Of a DNA stretch of 64,000 nt, positions 28,429 to 37,794 are shown piece by piece. This DNA comes from Halobacteriovoraceae bacterium (GTDB lineage Bacteria > Bdellovibrionota > Bacteriovoracia > Bacteriovoracales > Bacteriovoracaceae), in the NCBI GenBank assembly GCA_020635115.1, contig JACKAK010000003.1:186001-250000 (forward strand). The letters are read 5' to 3'. Made by a program: the position numbers and the translations under genes. Numbering within the stretch: the stretch's first letter is position 1; every line of letters begins with the position of its first letter. The notes beneath the pieces were generated by a model. It searched no databases and had not been told where the DNA came from. It saw nothing but the letters and a program-made list of their open reading frames with translations.

Positions 28429-29142
28429 TTAATGACAAGATTGAACCTCATCTCTTTTAACATAAAGAATTGGATCTTGATAGTCTACCTTAATTGAATC
28501 AGAATCTTTGCCAATAGAATATAACTTCACTGTGTTTGTTTTTTTATCAACGGCCTGAATAAAAGTTCGCCCTATAAGTACTTTCGATTTTATATAGGGA
28601 GTGTGGATAGCACTTTCTCCACTTTGCCCCTTAAGGTTTCTGGTTATTGAGAGTGTATTTGATAAAGTAAGACGGGCCCTAATTCCTAGATCTGCAATAT
28701 TAAGTGAAGTTTCAACTGAAGCTTCTACCCTATATGTATGCTGATAACTTGCAAAGCGATCTGAGTCTAAACATTCTTCTGCAATTCTGGGCAAATCAAC
28801 AACACGTTCTTCTTTTGAATATAAATTATAATAAGTCACAAAGCGCCAATACCTAAAGGGGCGAAAAGGATTATAGGTTTTATTGACTGGCCCTACAATA
28901 GGCCCGTGACTATATTCTGAAAGGACTGGAGTAAATCTAAATAAATGTTCCCCATCTACAAAAAGCCCCATGATAGACATTCCTCCATTTAAATCAAACT
29001 CAACTTCGTCTATAAGATCCAAATTCACTTGATCAAAAGGAAGATCTTTTTCATGGGCCTTTTCAAGATCATAGTTCGCTTGGAGTGTAAAAGAAATGAG
29101 ATTTAATTGAAATAAAATTAGTGCTTTTCTGATCAAATGCAT
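28429..29142 (-). CDS. Exported protein of unknown function
   Basis: 237 residues. The N-terminus has a signal peptide (LIRKALILFQLNLISFTLQA) and the mature part looks beta-rich (SNTLSITRNLKG, KVLIGRTFIQAVDKK). Two Cys occur, one near the C-terminus. No family recognised. First gene of a two-gene operon with the isomerase; the pairing of a periplasmic protein with a cytosolic isomerase gives no clear functional hint. Confidence 0.72.
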   Translation of the reverse strand: MHLIRKALILFQLNLISFTLQANYDLEKAHEKDLPFDQVNLDLIDEVEFDLNGGMSIMGLFVDGEHLFRFTPVLSEYSHGPIVGPVNKTYNPFRPFRYWRFVTYYNLYSKEERVVDLPRIAEECLDSDRFASYQHTYRVEASVETSLNIADLGIRARLTLSNTLSITRNLKGQSGESAIHTPYIKSKVLIGRTFIQAVDKKTNTVKLYSIGKDSDSIKVDYQDPILYVKRDEVQSCH

Positions 29143-29266
29143 ATTGCCCTCATCCTTGTGAACATTCTGTACTTGTCGTCAGTATCTGATAATGGGATGC
29201 TGTATGGCCAGGTGAAATAACTAACACAATCTTACCAACACTAATGAAATCTGTTAGAATGTTTCC

Positions 29267-30439
29267 ATGTATACAATATTTATCATTATATTTATTTGCT
29301 TCTTAATTGGACTTTGGTTAGTAAGAATTTTCTGGCTCAATATCAAAGCATATTACTATACTATTGTTAATCGTTTTACGTCTCCGAGAACTCTACCTCT
29401 CTATGATCCAGATGGACTAAACTTTAAAATTTTAAGACTTAGAAATATTGAACAAGTTGATAAGACTAAGATTATAAACAATATGTTACATTTTAAAGTT
29501 GCCCATATTTACTTAATACACGGAACTTTTGTAGGGAGTGATCCCTTTGATTTTGTAAAATACCTTGAGAGATTTGATAATCCTTTTATTGAACAAATTG
29601 GGAGTAAACTGCAAAGTTTTGGTCTAAAGCAATCTGAAAAGTGGTTTGATGATATAGGTAATTTTACTGATGAATATCGAAAAATTCTCTATAGTGATCT
29701 AGGTAAGCAGTTTTCCATTAGCAATTTTTACTGGTCTTCTAGTAATCATCACTATGCACGTGTCGAAGCGGCCATCGATCTTTTTTTTGATATTGAGAAT
29801 TTAATCAAAAAAGAAAAACTCTATGGGCAAAGGATCCTCCTTTTGGGGCATAGTCATGCAGGACAACTTTTTGCGCTCATCACACAATTTCTGGCAAATT
29901 CTTTTCCAGTGGAATTGCTGAAAGAAAATTTTGAGAATTTTGATTTAAAAAAGTTTAATCAGGCGATTAAAATTCTTAAGTTAATTCAAATCGATTTAGT
30001 GACTCTTGGTACTCCCGTTCGGTATGAATTTAAAAAAGTTAAAAATGTACGTCTTTTGCATATTATCAATCATAGGGGAAACACAAATTATGGAGGAGAT
30101 TGGAGTGGGTTGATTTATTCTAGAGATGGAGATTATGTACAACAAATGGGTATTGCTGGAAGTGATGCTTATATACAGATTGAAGAGTTGAGAAAGAAAA
30201 ATGCTTCATTCATTCCTCACCTTGGTGCCAGTTATGATCTTGCTTACTTAATGGAAGCACTGAAAGAAAAAAAACGTATTCATCCAGAGGGTCTGAATTT
30301 ATTAGTCGACTTTGAAGACAATTCCAAAATTCCCAATATGTTAAAAACATTGGCCGGTCATGGTGTTTACACACAAAAAAAACATATACTTCATTTACTG
30401 TATCTAATTGATAAGTATTTTTATTTTGATACAAACTGA
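29267..30439 (+). CDS. Membrane-anchored alpha/beta hydrolase
   Basis: 390 residues. An N-terminal membrane helix (IFIIIFICFLIGLWLVRIFW) anchors a domain with the oxyanion-type HIYLIHGTFVG and the nucleophile elbow RILLLGHSHAGQLFAL, both typical of lipases/esterases. A later IQIDLVTLGTPVRYEF matches the strand-turn after the elbow in lipase-like proteins. The catalytic acid and His cannot be assigned with certainty; HGVYTQ near the end is a His candidate. Probably acts on lipids or esters at the membrane. Its 3' end overlaps the convergent gene by 19 bases. Confidence 0.78.
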   Translation: MYTIFIIIFICFLIGLWLVRIFWLNIKAYYYTIVNRFTSPRTLPLYDPDGLNFKILRLRNIEQVDKTKIINNMLHFKVAHIYLIHGTFVGSDPFDFVKYLERFDNPFIEQIGSKLQSFGLKQSEKWFDDIGNFTDEYRKILYSDLGKQFSISNFYWSSSNHHYARVEAAIDLFFDIENLIKKEKLYGQRILLLGHSHAGQLFALITQFLANSFPVELLKENFENFDLKKFNQAIKILKLIQIDLVTLGTPVRYEFKKVKNVRLLHIINHRGNTNYGGDWSGLIYSRDGDYVQQMGIAGSDAYIQIEELRKKNASFIPHLGASYDLAYLMEALKEKKRIHPEGLNLLVDFEDNSKIPNMLKTLAGHGVYTQKKHILHLLYLIDKYFYFDTN

Positions 30440-31839
30440 AGTATTTCTTCTAGAGTATTCACACATTCCACATTTTCATTAGAGAAATCAATTTTTTTAT
30501 ATTTTGTGAAATTTTTAATGAGGTAGTGCTTCAAAATCTCCTTTACATTTTCATCCATTCTAAAGGATTTAGTATTGTAGAGTTTCAAGGCCAGCAGTTT
30601 GGTATTAAATTTGAGTCTTTGATAATGAACATAGTTAAATAGATCAGGTCGATGCACGAATTCTGGAACAATCACCTTATTTAAGACATGAGCAAGTTCT
30701 ATGGGATTGGTTTGATCTGGTAACATTAAAAACAATTGCAACACATCATCCAAATTTTTAGAATCTTGCAATACTTTGGTGGCCCATTCGACTAGAAACT
30801 GAGCATCTTTAAAATTCTTTATTACTACAAAATTATCTGAAAATTCACTGGCCAATAAAAAATGCCCATTAGCATGTTCATGTTTTAGGATTTCAAAAAT
30901 GATTAATCCTTTTTTAATTTGTTCATCAAATTTATTTTCACTCAATATATTTTCAATATTCTGATTAATGAGATTATTTTTCTTAGCAAAAGCTATGAGT
31001 TCGTGTAGTTCTGCTTGTTTTTTAAAGAGTCCAAGAAATTTTTTTGCTTTATTGATTATTCCCTCTTCATGCACAGAAAGTACAATTTTTCGACTTTCAT
31101 CATCAAAAATAAATAATAGATCATCTGATCTCAATGAAAACTTTAGCTTCTCATGTACGGTTTTTCGGGTTTGGAAAAATTGCCTCATCTTGTTTTTATT
31201 ATCAAAGGCCTTCCAGGCATGAAACTTATAATATAGAGATTCAAAAAAATAGTAATAACCAAATGTTGGGATTGTTCCTGAGGCCCAATAAAATATTGCT
31301 GAGAGAATGGGCATATTGTTCATTAGTAACCATCCACAAACAATAGCTTGTATGACCGACGAAGAAACATGTGCAACACTCATCGAAGTTCCATGTTTAC
31401 GGATGAGATGAGACCCGTAATCAATTTGTTTCCTGTAAAACTCTTTTGAAAGAGACATCTGATAATATTTTTCTAGTATAAACTTGTTGCGCTCCCACTT
31501 TGTGATTTCTTCAAATGTTTTTTTTAGACTGCCCTTAATTTTGTCATACTTTTTTTTAGAGACGAATTTTTTCAACATATCCATATAATAATGAAGCTGA
31601 ATTTCTCTAATTTTGTTGTAGTAACTCTTCGTTTTGCTATTTAAACTATTGCTCCTTAAATCCTCTAGAAATTCATTCTCATCGACATAAAATAACTCTG
31701 CTGACTCACTGGCCTCAATGAGGGCAGTCTCCATTCGGATTCTGAGCCTTAGTTCAAAAGGAAGCATATCCTCGGCATAAACATATGTCATCGATAGGAA
31801 AATCACATAAAACACTATAATGTTTTTAAATACTCTCAT
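30421..31839 (-). CDS. Exported/membrane protein of unknown function
   Basis: 472 residues. A signal peptide (NIIVFYVIFLSMTYVYAED) is followed by helical regions and two probable membrane helices (SVIQAIVCGWLLMNNMPILS, AIFYWASGTIPTFGYYYFFE, about 165-205). The remainder is charged and helical. Only one Cys lies outside the membrane part before the C-terminal ECVNTLEEI. No family recognised. The gene is single and overlaps the hydrolase gene at its 3' end. Confidence 0.72.
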   Translation of the reverse strand: MRVFKNIIVFYVIFLSMTYVYAEDMLPFELRLRIRMETALIEASESAELFYVDENEFLEDLRSNSLNSKTKSYYNKIREIQLHYYMDMLKKFVSKKKYDKIKGSLKKTFEEITKWERNKFILEKYYQMSLSKEFYRKQIDYGSHLIRKHGTSMSVAHVSSSVIQAIVCGWLLMNNMPILSAIFYWASGTIPTFGYYYFFESLYYKFHAWKAFDNKNKMRQFFQTRKTVHEKLKFSLRSDDLLFIFDDESRKIVLSVHEEGIINKAKKFLGLFKKQAELHELIAFAKKNNLINQNIENILSENKFDEQIKKGLIIFEILKHEHANGHFLLASEFSDNFVVIKNFKDAQFLVEWATKVLQDSKNLDDVLQLFLMLPDQTNPIELAHVLNKVIVPEFVHRPDLFNYVHYQRLKFNTKLLALKLYNTKSFRMDENVKEILKHYLIKNFTKYKKIDFSNENVECVNTLEEILQFVSK

Positions 31840-31904
31840 TTATCTTTGCCTTGAGTCCAAATGTATCCTATACCAGAAGATACTAAGTGTGTTGAGGACA
31901 AGTT

Positions 31905-32216
31905 ATGATTAAGGTGTCTTTTATAATATTTCTTAACGTTTTATTCATGAAACTTGCTCTGCCAAGTACTAAAACTAATTGCTCTGATTATATGACAAAC
32001 TTCAAAAATAATGTCTATTCTGGGCCTATCATTGCAGAATCTATGCTGTGGGTGAAACAACAACCTGATCTGAGAGGAAAAGTTGAAATGGGACTCACAC
32101 AAGAACAGAGAAAAGGTATCTTAAAAATTCTTAGCATTTTACATGTTAAGTTTCCTAACTTTGATTCTGAATTAATATTGGATAAGTACAATAAACTTTT
32201 CAGAATCTGTCTGTAA
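31905..32216 (+). CDS. Small exported protein of unknown function
   Basis: 103 residues. A signal peptide (SFIIFLNVLFMKLALPS) is followed by about 80 mature residues with two Cys, one near each end (TNCSDYM and the final RICL), which could form a disulphide. GAGGA lies about 8 bases before the ATG. No family recognised. Divergent from the gene at 30421-31839. Confidence 0.62.
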   Translation: MIKVSFIIFLNVLFMKLALPSTKTNCSDYMTNFKNNVYSGPIIAESMLWVKQQPDLRGKVEMGLTQEQRKGILKILSILHVKFPNFDSELILDKYNKLFRICL

Positions 32217-32327
32217 AAATAATTTATTTATACGCATCATATAATATTTCCTTATCTCTTCAAAATTCTAGATCTGAATTCACACTTAAGCTATGTTCTG
32301 AAACCTTTGACAATTAAAAGAGGACTT

Positions 32328-32882
32328 ATGAACACTACAGAAAGTGACGGAATCATTTCGCATTTTAAAGGATTATTTAATTCGCCTACCCAATGGAGCG
32401 AATCATATTTATTAGAAAAATCTTGGTCAAACCTAAGTGATGATGATTTTCTCAAAGCAATTGAATCACCTTTTCTATGGACTGCTGAGACATGTTACTC
32501 TTTTTTTGTTTATGCAATCAATAGACTGTACTACAAACATATGAAAACAAATATAGAAGCAAAAGAAGAGTTCGATAAAAAAGAGGCCATTCAACATAAG
32601 AGAATTTATTTATTTGAAATGGTTAGTAATCTCGCAAAAGAGATGATTTCCAGGGTAGAAAAAACCAATTTTTCACCTGAGCTTGGGAAAAGACTAATTG
32701 CTGAAATTGAAGAAATGAGTTTCCGTTTTTCAAAAATCCGTCCAGGGAAATCAGGTAAAGTTGAAGTTTATGTTATCAAAGGAAAGCTATTGAGCTTTGA
32801 CCTTGAAAAAAAGAAATTCATTCTTAGATGTAAGCTTCTCCAAGACAAGCTCCACGTTGGAATTTTCAGACCTCATTTATAA
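32328..32882 (+). CDS. Cytoplasmic protein of unknown function
   Basis: 184 residues from the ATG at 32328, preceded by AGAGGA; a TTG 21 bases upstream keeps the frame open but has no ribosome-binding site. Helical N-terminal two thirds (KKEAIQHKRIYLFEMVSNLA) and a basic beta-like end (VEVYVIKGKLLSFDLEKKKF). No signal peptide and no recognised family. Confidence 0.7.
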   Translation: MNTTESDGIISHFKGLFNSPTQWSESYLLEKSWSNLSDDDFLKAIESPFLWTAETCYSFFVYAINRLYYKHMKTNIEAKEEFDKKEAIQHKRIYLFEMVSNLAKEMISRVEKTNFSPELGKRLIAEIEEMSFRFSKIRPGKSGKVEVYVIKGKLLSFDLEKKKFILRCKLLQDKLHVGIFRPHL

Positions 32883-32988
32883 GTTCAATATTATTTTTAT
32901 TGATGTAAGATTTTTAAGAGACAAATGTAATTTTCTTTATTATATATGACCGTCTGTTCTGGACCGTTGCGTACAAGGTGGAAAAAAT

Positions 32989-35900
32989 ATGTTAAAAGAA
33001 AATAAATTCTATTTAATAACTTCTCTATATCTTTTTATTAGCTTAAATGTTTTTGCTAACACCACCGGCAACCATCAATATCATTTTTCTAAACTTGCTT
33101 TAGAAAAGTTAAAAATTTGTCAGGAAAAAATGACTAAAATTCAAGGTCGTCAAGATTCACCTTTAAAAACTGATGAAATTCCTTGGATTGCAGATGAATA
33201 TGCAGATTTGGCGGTTGCTAAAATTGAAAAAGATGGTTCCGCCCGTCCAAAATATAGAACTTATAAGGAAGATCAAAGCATACTGGCAAACAAAACAAGT
33301 ACTCCATTAGAAGAAGTTCCTCAATTTATAAAAGATCTTTTCCCTGAAGGGATGTACGCCATTGACCATACTCTCATAGATGGTGCAAAGGCCGCGGTTA
33401 AAAGTAGAACAATGGGAGAATATATCCTATTTGATTTAGTCATTGAAAGCAAAGGTGAAAAATTTTCTGTTGTTGTTGGCTCAATGCTCTCTTCGATAAT
33501 GGATAACGATGGCCTCAAAAATACTTTTATCAAAAAGGGGATTAATGCATTTTCCTTCTACTGGAGTGGGGCCGGAACAGTATCTACTGGCCCGCATGTT
33601 GGTTATAATACATCAATGCAATTTGAAAAAGATGGAATTCAATTTGCAGGGATGACTTCTAATGCTCATTCAGAGACTTTTTTCAAAAAACATCCAGGTG
33701 CTGCAATGCTATTTGTAGATCTTTTTTTAGAAAAATATATTGATCCAGCAATCGATAGGATTAATAAAGACCGACTAAATGCTAATCCTGCTGCCAAACC
33801 AGTTTTAAGAGGATCAACTGGACATAGTTATGGTGCTTGGTGGTCACTAATGCTCATGAGATATCAAAACTCACCACAATTTAAAAGTCGACTTGACTTT
33901 ATTATTTCACTGTCTCCTCCTGCTGAACTTAATCAAAATGCGTCTCCGGTAGAAAAAGTTAAGGAGTATATTTCAATTTGGGCCAACGACGAAGAAACCT
34001 TGAAGGCGCTTACTCCGGAGAAACTACGTGTTCAAAAAATGAACAAACAACTCACCGAGTATGAAACTCTTTTTGGTGCGATGACCTTAAATAATAAAAC
34101 AACATATCTGCAGGCAATACAAATTCTTACTGATATGGTCCTCATGAATGGAGCGATTCCTGATCATAAAGGAAGAGAATATCCCCCTGCGATGCTTGTC
34201 ATGGGAGCTAAAGACTTTTTAATCCAAGGGGAAGGAAAACGAGAAGATTATATTAAAAATACGTACTCTCTAGAGAATCTTGATGTCATCGAATATAAAG
34301 GTCTTCGTGAAACTCTCGATTCCTCATCAATGTTTAAATTTGAAGAAAGACAGCTTCCTCCAGAAATTCAAGTCATCATTGAGCAAGTACAACTTGATGA
34401 AATTAGTAGAAAGAGCAAATTAGCTAGAAGTGGTCTTTCTGAAAATGATCTTAGACCTTTTTTAAACTTTGGAACACATGAAAAAGCTAGATTAAAAAGA
34501 ATCACTGATGCTGGTCTTACTCCAGAAGATTTAAATCATACAAGAACAATACTGGTAGATTTTAAAAATTCAGATAGGAAATATTTTGTGAATTTTTACA
34601 AGGGAAAAGTCTCCTATGTTGGAATAAAATCTGAAATTGGCCATATGGTACTTGATCACAAATCTAAAATAGGTATTACCTATGAACAAATTGCCAGCAA
34701 AATTGAAAGACAACTTCAAACATATGAGAAAATGTATGATGGTGCATTAAAGTTTATTGAATCGCAAAAAGAAACTTATAGAAATGAAAAACGAGTAAAT
34801 GTGGATCAAAAGTCTATCATTAAAAGATTCTTTTCTGGACTCACTTTGCTAGATGCAAAAATGTTAAATGAGACAAAAAAACTTATCTCTGAAGCGAAAA
34901 ACAATGGAATTCGACTAGACCATCCCGCCCGAGAAAAAGAAGAATTCAAAGAGAAGTTTGCTCAGCAAGATATCCTTTATGAAACTTGGTACAATTCTAT
35001 TCATCCCAACCGAATTGAAGAGTCTATTAAGACATTTATTCTTTCAAATTTAGAAAAAAATGAAGATGGTCTTCCTCTCATTAATGGATCCCCTGAAACT
35101 GATCCTGATATTATTTCCGCATACGTACAAAATAAGTATGAAGAAAATGAATATAATATTCAATTTGTAAGAGATTATAACCGTCAGAAACTAATTGACT
35201 TTGCCCAAAATGAAACAGGAAGCATAAACGTTCCGGATGAGAAGCTACTCTCAAGAGCGAATTTACATTTTGATGAAAATCTATTCCTCACTTGGTATAA
35301 ATCTAAGCATGCAACTGTTGACCAACATGAGAATATCATTAAATCTTTTATTACAAAAAATCTTTTGGGCCAAGAAATCAAAGCAAGAAAAGAAAAAGGT
35401 GAAATTGTTGATAATAAAAATAAGCAACTTATTAACGAAATTGTTGATCATATCTATGAAAGAGATCAATTAAGCATTGCTTACGTTATAGAACAAAATC
35501 AAGATATTCTCATAGCTGATGCAGCAAAAAGAATGAGAATAAAAATATTCAAATCAGCGCCTGTTGAAACTTTTATGCAAATGACTAAGTTTTTTGAAAA
35601 GCGACTTGGCATAAATCTCCATGAAACAAATGTAGCTGAAAATCAAAAGGGTGCTCTAGACAAAGTGGTGGCGCTTTGGATGATGGATCATAGTTTTAGA
35701 GAATTTGTAAAAAGATATAAATTAACAGTTAGAGGACCTGTATACCCTAGTGGCTCAAATGATATCAATGATACTCTTCTTGAAAAAGTAAAAAAACAAA
35801 TTGAAAAAGACAAACATGCACAGGAAATTATTGATAAGAAAATTAAAGAAATCAATGCAACTCTGCCAAACAAACGTTCAATAGAAACAAAAATCAATGA

Positions 35901-37254
35901 TATTTTGAAAAAATTTGGAATCGATTCCCTTTCTGAAATGGCCAACATTAGTGGACATTCTATTAAGGAACATTTATTCACTCTCGAAATGGAAATTATT
36001 TCAAAGCTCGAATCCCTCTTGAAGAAAATTTCTACAAAAATGGAAAAGAAAAAAGAAGGTCTTTCTCAAACACTTTCTGAACATATTGGTTTTGATGCAA
36101 ATAATATTCTTATCGATACATTCATCAAATGGGATCCTCAAGCTGAGACATTTGTAAAATTCGACACTGCTAAAATCAAAGAAAAGCAAATTATGCCATT
36201 TCTCGATAAAGATGAAAGAAGTCTTTTAAAGCATTTTGTGATTGAAATCCAAAATATTAGAGTCGACCTTCACTCCTCTAATGAAAATCTGCAAAAAAAA
36301 TACTTTCACGAAGTTGAACTCCTTAGTCAAAAATACCAAGAACTCGTGACAAAAGAGAAGCAAATCTTGGAACTAAAAGAAAGAAAACAAGATATACAAA
36401 AAGAAATCGATATAAGTAGGCTTAAAGTTAACAGAGTGTGGATACCTGAAGGCCCTGAAGGTGATGAGGCAAGAGAGTGGCTTGCACTACTTAAAAAAGC
36501 AAAAAATGAAAAAGATTCGAACGAACTGACCAAAGAAGAATCTGGAAACTCTGCGGAAGAACAATACGCAATAATTCAGGAAACCTTGGAAACAACTGAA
36601 AAAGAACTTAAATCAGTGACTGCAAGGATTAATGCAGAAAAAGAGAAACTTCTCCAACAAAACCCTGATGTATTTATTGAACAAGAGCTTAAAGTAAATG
36701 CCGCTGAAATAGAAGTCAAAATTCGAAAAAACGACCAACTTCTCGCTGCTTTTAATGACATATTAAAAAACTTTGAAAGGGCAGAGAAAGAAGGCCGCGA
36801 AATTGAAATCAAAGATCTTGAGCCATCTGCTGAAATTGATGAGTCAAATCTTACCTTTAACAATATTCACTACCAGAATTATCTCACGGCTAAACAGGAA
36901 GCAAGTGAAGAAATTGATGAACTTTCCAAAAAGCTCTCACCTGTCTTAGCTGATCTTTTTGTAGAACAGGAAAAACTGAAACAAGTTCATGATGCACTCG
37001 TTAAAGAAAAAAATGAAATCATGAAAATCCGACTCCTCAAAGAAAAAGAAATTGAATACTACGAAAGAAAAATTGCTGAGAAACACTTAGGAGACATGTG
37101 GTCTTACAAAGAATATTCGTTCTATGACATTCTAAACCTTCCAAAAGAAGAAAGAGAAAAAGTGAACCTTAAAGGTTTATCAGGTGACTTCTTAAGTGCA
37201 TGGAACAAACTTGCTGAAACACAAGAAGCTGCCGAGTCTGTAGATCATTATTAA
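32989..37254 (+). CDS. Giant exported protein: alpha/beta-hydrolase-like N-terminus plus long coiled coil
   Basis: 1421 residues; AAGGTGG lies 7 bases before ATG. A signal peptide (FYLITSLYLFISLNVFANT) leads into a region of about 400 residues with a nucleophile elbow RGSTGHSYGAWWSLMLM (Ser about 280) and a following strand FIISLSPPAEL, both hydrolase-like, and PPAMLVMGAKDFLIQG, where the Asp would fit the catalytic acid. From about 480 the protein is helical, becoming a long Lys/Glu coiled coil to the end (ILELKERKQDIQKEI, ELKSVTARINAEKEKL). Probably periplasmic or surface located. The combination of an esterase-like head and a coiled-coil stalk is not one I can place in a known family. Like the gene at 1-4551 it is a very large envelope protein. 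Confidence 0.82.
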   Translation: MLKENKFYLITSLYLFISLNVFANTTGNHQYHFSKLALEKLKICQEKMTKIQGRQDSPLKTDEIPWIADEYADLAVAKIEKDGSARPKYRTYKEDQSILANKTSTPLEEVPQFIKDLFPEGMYAIDHTLIDGAKAAVKSRTMGEYILFDLVIESKGEKFSVVVGSMLSSIMDNDGLKNTFIKKGINAFSFYWSGAGTVSTGPHVGYNTSMQFEKDGIQFAGMTSNAHSETFFKKHPGAAMLFVDLFLEKYIDPAIDRINKDRLNANPAAKPVLRGSTGHSYGAWWSLMLMRYQNSPQFKSRLDFIISLSPPAELNQNASPVEKVKEYISIWANDEETLKALTPEKLRVQKMNKQLTEYETLFGAMTLNNKTTYLQAIQILTDMVLMNGAIPDHKGREYPPAMLVMGAKDFLIQGEGKREDYIKNTYSLENLDVIEYKGLRETLDSSSMFKFEERQLPPEIQVIIEQVQLDEISRKSKLARSGLSENDLRPFLNFGTHEKARLKRITDAGLTPEDLNHTRTILVDFKNSDRKYFVNFYKGKVSYVGIKSEIGHMVLDHKSKIGITYEQIASKIERQLQTYEKMYDGALKFIESQKETYRNEKRVNVDQKSIIKRFFSGLTLLDAKMLNETKKLISEAKNNGIRLDHPAREKEEFKEKFAQQDILYETWYNSIHPNRIEESIKTFILSNLEKNEDGLPLINGSPETDPDIISAYVQNKYEENEYNIQFVRDYNRQKLIDFAQNETGSINVPDEKLLSRANLHFDENLFLTWYKSKHATVDQHENIIKSFITKNLLGQEIKARKEKGEIVDNKNKQLINEIVDHIYERDQLSIAYVIEQNQDILIADAAKRMRIKIFKSAPVETFMQMTKFFEKRLGINLHETNVAENQKGALDKVVALWMMDHSFREFVKRYKLTVRGPVYPSGSNDINDTLLEKVKKQIEKDKHAQEIIDKKIKEINATLPNKRSIETKINDILKKFGIDSLSEMANISGHSIKEHLFTLEMEIISKLESLLKKISTKMEKKKEGLSQTLSEHIGFDANNILIDTFIKWDPQAETFVKFDTAKIKEKQIMPFLDKDERSLLKHFVIEIQNIRVDLHSSNENLQKKYFHEVELLSQKYQELVTKEKQILELKERKQDIQKEIDISRLKVNRVWIPEGPEGDEAREWLALLKKAKNEKDSNELTKEESGNSAEEQYAIIQETLETTEKELKSVTARINAEKEKLLQQNPDVFIEQELKVNAAEIEVKIRKNDQLLAAFNDILKNFERAEKEGREIEIKDLEPSAEIDESNLTFNNIHYQNYLTAKQEASEEIDELSKKLSPVLADLFVEQEKLKQVHDALVKEKNEIMKIRLLKEKEIEYYERKIAEKHLGDMWSYKEYSFYDILNLPKEEREKVNLKGLSGDFLSAWNKLAETQEAAESVDHY

Positions 37255-37268
37255 AAGGATCTTAATAT

Positions 37269-37667
37269 TTAATTTTTAATGCAATGATGTTTGCTGCGAG
37301 TATAACCTTCTGAACATATCCAATCATGCCCATCTTCTGTTAGATGGGCGTTTTTAGGCAATTTAATTTTTTTGCAAACATTGCGATATTTACGGTATCC
37401 ACTCAAACAACTCCATGTGTGATTATCTTCGTTTAAAACCGCATTTTTAGGAATTTGTAATTTTAAACACTTATCTCTTCTTTGAATAAAACCATCTTTA
37501 CATTCCCAACCTGCTAGGTTCATAGCACACTGACTATTTAGAATAAGCTTTTGGCCATATCTTGTCTTGTTCGGTTCTTTTTCACAGATGGTTTTATTCT
37601 CTTTTCCATAACCATTTGGAATCGAAAAAAAGAGAATAAAGAATAAAATCAAATTTATAGGTTTCAT
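37269..37667 (-). CDS. Exported Cys-repeat protein
   Basis: 132 residues: signal peptide (INLILFFILFFSIPNGYG), then about three imperfect repeats of roughly 35 residues built on the pattern W-x-C-x-x-G-(x)n-C-x-K-x-x-x-P-K-N-A-x-L (IPKNAVLNEDNHTWSCLSGY, LPKNAHLTEDGHDWICSEGY). Each repeat supplies a Cys pair, suggesting small disulphide-stabilised modules outside the cytoplasm. I have seen similar PxNA...WxC repeats in other bacterial secreted proteins but know no function. Confidence 0.75.
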   Translation of the reverse strand: MKPINLILFFILFFSIPNGYGKENKTICEKEPNKTRYGQKLILNSQCAMNLAGWECKDGFIQRRDKCLKLQIPKNAVLNEDNHTWSCLSGYRKYRNVCKKIKLPKNAHLTEDGHDWICSEGYTRSKHHCIKN

Positions 37668-37794
37668 ACCTTTAGTCTAAACCATAAACTCCTGAAATCG
37701 TATTTTTTTTTAAGTACCTGACTTTCTTAGTTTTATTTATTTTTTATTAATATACTCACTTGTTAGTCCGATAGGTGATCTAAGGATTTATAAA

